The notes under the pieces were generated by a model that saw only the letters and a list, made by a program, of their open reading frames with translations, was not told the origin of the DNA and made no database searches. The translations under genes were made by a program, and so were the position numbers. From Sialis fuliginosa (taxonomy: Eukaryota; Arthropoda; Insecta; Megaloptera; Sialidae), in NCBI GenBank assembly GCA_961205875.1, contig OY540812.1, forward strand, positions 9,176,001 through 9,240,000: a DNA stretch of 64,000 bases. The letters are read 5' to 3'. Below are positions 59,993 to 64,000 of the stretch, one piece after another (position 1 is the first letter of the stretch; each line of letters begins with the position of its first letter).

Positions 59993-61499
59993 GTATTCAT
60001 ATTGAGATATGCATTATACATACGATTTTACATCGTTGAAAATATTGCAAATAACATATGTGTATTGTTTTTTAAGTCTGATATTACATACCTGCTCGGT
60101 AAATGTATTCACAATGCAATAAAAAAATAATATACAAAAAAGCTATAAATCCATAACCACGTATTGAATGTTTCCCTTAAGTGTGTACAGCCTTGAAACA
60201 CAATACTACGACGGCATAAAATGAAATAGACACGTGGTAACAAAATTTATGCGATGTTTTTGTTGTTTTCTCGAGTTCGTTATTGTTCGCTCGTGTTGTT
60301 TAACCCTTAGAAGACAAGATCTTTATCCAGGTTCCTGTTTGTTTTTTTTCCTGCCCTTTGTCGTAATTCCTGTAGGTATTTTGGTGAAACTATTCTTGCA
60401 TTTTGTATGCTACAATGTATGTTATCTTATACAGTACAATTGTAAACCACTGTCGATTATTCTTTATCTGTTTCGTATCTTTCACAAGAACTACAATAAG
60501 GTACTTGCCGTACAATCGTACCTCGGGTTGGAAAATGAAAGTTTTCACACGTAAACATAACAACTATTACGCTACTATAGCATAGTTATAGTTCAATCTT
60601 GATCTAACTTCTATAAATTCGAAGATCCATCCGCACAGACTACAGTGGCACTTATAATTACTTATACCTACATATATGTATAAAGATTAACTATTTTTTA
60701 ATAAGTAATTTGAAAATTTTCTACGACTGATATTGAGGTTAAGCCTATATCTGATTTTATACATAATTTTATTTTATTTTATTTAAATGCTCTTTACTAA
60801 TTACTATAATGGTTATGACGTCATTACAATGTTTTGATATGTAGTCACATTCGTTGTTCATGCGAAAGATACCGAAAACTATTGTATCGTGTGAAAGAAA
60901 TAGTATAGATAAATAAATTTCAATTCGGTAACCAGTGAATTTATACAGTACCTAATTGATTAATGAGTATCTACAGATTTTCCTAATTGTTATTTATCGA
61001 TAGAAATATCGAACCAACGTTGATTTATTTTTTTACCGAGACTTACCAATGTATGTACATTATTTTACGAATCATATATAAAAGCAAAATTATACTCAAC
61101 TGAGTGGTACTTCATCCGTATAAATTGGTTTTCTAGACTCTAGCCTTTAATATTTGATGATCTACATCTCAAATCCCTGATATACAAGTCATATCTACCT
61201 TAAAAACAATGTGGATTCTGCGATGGGAAAAACACCACTTAATTTGTCCGTCCTTCCGTTGATCGTCTATTTCGATTCATCACTGGGTGGTCCTAACTTA
61301 CTATTATAATTATTCTCTTATTCAGAATGTGCCAGCTTCGAAGAATAAAAAAAATCAAAAATGACTCTAGAAACATAACGTAATCATTTTTTTAATCTTA
61401 TGAATTTATGTCGATTAATTAATTAAACAGAAAATTCCAGAAATTAAATAAAATTTGATTGTACACACACACAGACAGAAAGATCAACCTTTACAGTAA

Positions 61500-61740
61500 A
61501 AACTTTTAAAAATTCCGCGCTAGTGCTGTGGGAGTTTGCTCGCCCGGGAGAGTTAACCCTAGCAACCCGACGGTAAGAGTGCACTCTTTCTGCCGCCGTA
61601 GCTTTGTGGTGGTGAAGGTGGCGCCCGTGGCACCTTCCGTGTCTCGAATGACATCCCTTAGGCGGGGCAAGGGGAGGAGGGCGCGTGAAAGTGTGCGCTA
61701 ATGCGCTAAAAAACAACGTTACTACACCCACTCACTGTTA
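61500..61740. other. G+C-rich islet in the Pgant intron
   Basis: It contrasts strongly with the surrounding intron: GCTCGCCCGGGAGAG, CCGACGGTAAGAGTGC, CTTTCTGCCGCCGTAGC, GGCGGGGCAAGGGGAGG. GACGGTAAGAG could be a + strand donor, so an alternative first exon is conceivable. The 95-codon minus frame is His/Arg/Pro-rich and not convincing. Confidence 0.3.
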
Positions 61741-61952
61741 GCGGCATCTTGTTGATGTTGTTATTGTGTATGTGTGTGTACGTCAAGTGTTCTCCAGCTG
61801 ATTATGTAGTAACATTTATTATCCTTGTAGTTTTTTTTCTTATTTTGTTTTGTTTTTTAATTCTTGTCAATACGATGTTTTTGTGAATGATAGTAGCTAC
61901 ACAGTATTGATTTTATTAATGGCTATTTTTACGCACTCCTGTTCTACAATAT

Positions 61953-61972
61953 ATAATAATAATAATAATAAT
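61953..61972 (+). repeat. AAT microsatellite
   Basis: About six uninterrupted ATA/AAT units. Confidence 0.85.
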
Positions 61973-62084
61973 TTTTATTCAATAAAACCTTGTACAGATA
62001 TTGAATGTGTTAATAAGTATAATATTAATATATGTATGTATGTTATACGGTAAAACTATATTTTTTCGAAAGCAGCTTTACCTA

Positions 62085-62419
62085 TACCCGGTATTATAAA
62101 GAATTTGCTTGGCTGCTAATGCAAATTAGCTCCCAGCTAACGCTATATACACATGTACTAGGTATTAAATATAAATGACAACCACTCACAGATGTAGCGA
62201 ATGAAATCAAACATATAATGACTGACGCATGCGTATTAAGTAGAAATCAGCGACTTAAAAGAAGTGCTGCCGAGTGTACCTCATAAAATGCATAGCATTT
62301 ACATTATTATATATACATTTATTACCACTGTTTTCAAATATCGAGAAATTTCATAACAATTTGACACCTATCAGATAGCGTTAGCTGGGAACTAATTTCT
62401 TTATACATAATACCGGGCA
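62085..62419. mobile_element. Harbinger-like MITE, copy d, in Pgant intron
   Basis: Ends TACCCGGTATTATAAAG and the inverse of TGCCCGGTATTATG are flanked by CTA on both sides (62082-62084, 62420-62422). The interior has GCAAATTAGCTCCCAGC on the left and GCGTTAGCTGGGAACTAAT on the right, and on the minus strand CAGTGGTAATAAATGTAT as in copies b and c. Confidence 0.8.
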
Positions 62420-63382
62420 CTAGAAATCAAAAAAAAAATTAATGTTTGGTTTTTTTTTTGTTCTTCTTATGATGATAATAATTATGAATGTTTTTATGGT
62501 GTTTATCGGAACTGGCACTATTTTTTTTTAATTCAAAATAATTATTGGAGAGCTGATGTAATAATAAATTAACTTTTAATTATCATCAAAAATAAGTCAA
62601 AGCCGTTTAATAAAATATCTAGGAATTTTTAGACACTTAAAATTATTTAAAACTATTTGAATTAGTAATTAATAGTAATACAAATCAATTCTAACGATTT
62701 TACCAACTTTGACAATAATAATATTGTTAAATTATAAAAGGAATCAATAAATGCATACATATTCAGTATAAAATATATTCAAGTTATTTTTTCATTTTTT
62801 TATTCGATATTTAAAAAAAAAGATGTATATGGAAATTCTTTTCTTGAGCCACCTTTCGGTGAAAAAGGTTTCTTTGTTATCACTATTGAAGAGATACTAC
62901 GTCTTGTAGATTATTCTCGCCACATGAAAGAGTACGTCTGGGTGCGATAACGAAATCGAAACGTATTGCCAACCCGTCACTGAGTCTCCCGTACTGAAAA
63001 GTAGAAGGGTATCGGTTAAGGCCGGTTTACACGCTATTACCGTTCTACTCGATTACTGAAATCAGTTCGATACTAATTCTGGTTAGTCGGTCGATACTGT
63101 GGTAAGCCGATAAATTACTCTAAACGACAAAGTATGTCATGTAAATTCGTGTTAGAACTTTTTACAACGGCAGATAACGTAGTATACACGCATATGTAAC
63201 ATGTGACATATAATCTATATAAAATAGTCAGTTGGCATATTTTTATTACTGAATTTTCTTTTTTTCAAATCAAATTGACAAGAATAGAATAGAAAGGAAA
63301 TTTGAGAAGAATGAAATATGATCGAATTAAATTGACTAAAATGATATATGAAAAATAATAAAACCCGCGAAAAAATAGAATT

Positions 63383-63420
63383 CAATCTTGGCTTCTGGAT
63401 ATAATCCGCGTTGGTTTGTG
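63383..63420 (-). mobile_element. Fragment of the head-to-head dimer family
   Basis: The minus strand reads CACAAACCAACGCGG, ATTATATCCAGAAGCCAAG, matching the CAAATCGACGCGGCTTACAC then CCAGAAGCCAAGATC part of the family unit. Only this piece remains. Confidence 0.5.
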
Positions 63421-64000
63421 CATATGTTCACATAAAGCGATAATTGGCTTTGATATGTCTCGTCTTGATTAATTTAAACCAGCCTCGTCTCTATTTTTGT
63501 CTTGTTTATAGACGAAATTATAATACTTGCAATTTTTTGGCAGTATTTGAACAATATATTGATATATGTGATAATAGGTTAAATACCGCTCTTTAAAGTT
63601 AACGTTTTCAATGGCTTAATAGTATAATACATACATAAGTAATCTTATAAATACAAGCCAGCCATTTATATGATATTAATATCACAATATATGTATATAT
63701 ACAAAGATAATAATTCTAAATATGTGCTGTGAATTACAGAACATTGTACAAAGTTGAATATTAGAATATACGTCCATATGTGTTCTCTAAAACCCATTTA
63801 CTTACTACACTCATACATTCAGCTCGTATGTTTCAATATGTAAGTGTAGTAATAGTGTTATAGTATATCCGTTACGATTATTATTCGCACGAACAATGGA
63901 AACGACTGATCATCTTCTACCCGAAGCAGCATCTCTTTACTGTGTCCGTGCATGTACTCGTACATTGTAGATACATTTACTTCACTATAAGTACGATGGT

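Larger units (their letters stand above)
57573..64000 (+). other. First coding intron of Pgant, continuing past the window
   Basis: The intron begins with GTGAGT. I looked for a following exon encoding the start of the GT-A catalytic domain, in phase 2, and found none before the end. The intron is A+T-rich and holds a TAGGG-ended element at 59564-59992, a Harbinger-like MITE at 62085-62419, a repeat fragment at 63383-63420, an AAT microsatellite at 61953-61972, and G+C-rich islets at about 61500-61740 and 62835-63060. The stretches 57600-59560 and 60000-61440 show nothing else I can name. Confidence 0.6.

Noticed and set aside
60340..60376. Pyrimidine tract with acceptor-like TAG at 60376, considered as the next Pgant exon
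   Set aside because: Translation in the required phase gives no resemblance to the start of the GALNT catalytic domain and there is no suitable donor.
61444..61731. 95-codon minus frame, His/Arg/Pro-rich
   Set aside because: Open only because the islet is G+C-rich; no start context, splice signals or recognisable domain.
1..64000. CRISPR array or prokaryotic operon structure
   Set aside because: No regularly spaced direct repeats with unique spacers, no ribosome-binding sites and no dense coding; the DNA is clearly eukaryotic.

Overview
The window is A+T-rich animal DNA and almost entirely non-coding. It carries one protein-coding gene that I can support, plus a dense set of transposon remnants. 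The gene's protein sequence, the GT-AG splice signals, several Helitrons and many short inverted-repeat elements point to an insect. The frequent GTAGGTA/TACCTAC words and the Helitron end sequences suggest Lepidoptera, but the order is an inference and nothing here fixes it.

The supported gene is on the + strand near the right end. An exon at about 56608-57572 holds a 5' leader and the first 173 codons of a polypeptide N-acetylgalactosaminyltransferase (Pgant/GALNT family, GT27). It has a short basic cytosolic tail, one signal-anchor helix, an acidic and proline-rich stem, and the conserved segment just before the catalytic domain. A GTGAGT donor at 57573 ends the exon in phase 2. I find no later exon before 64000, so the rest of the window appears to be a first coding intron longer than 6.4 kb. 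A well-formed 59-nt exon at 34281-34339 may be an upstream leader exon of the same or another + strand gene. A coding-like G+C-rich patch at about 1510-1692 and a CRE+TATA arrangement near 21845 are weaker signs of other transcription units.

The rest is a transposon landscape. It includes six Helitron-type elements with TC...CTAG ends between A and T (10617, 22240, 29167, 45092, 50460, 51851), several hAT-like elements (best at 53154-53998, with a perfect 8-bp duplication), and four copies of a Harbinger-like MITE with 3-bp duplications (12418, 26114, 38878, 62085). There are also Tc1/mariner-like elements, one of which keeps a broken transposase fragment at about 40446-40665, and several long foldbacks.

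The most unusual content is two families of short head-to-head inverted dimers. One, at 37190-37371, contains a nearly complete type-I hammerhead ribozyme fold on the minus strand. The other has five copies (14245, 16872, 20753, 54388, 63383) with a related CTGAAGA...GAAAC core. One copy of this second family has a perfect 15-bp target-site duplication, which indicates retrotransposition. Together they suggest small non-autonomous relatives of Penelope-like elements. I saw no convincing tRNA, rRNA or CRISPR feature.
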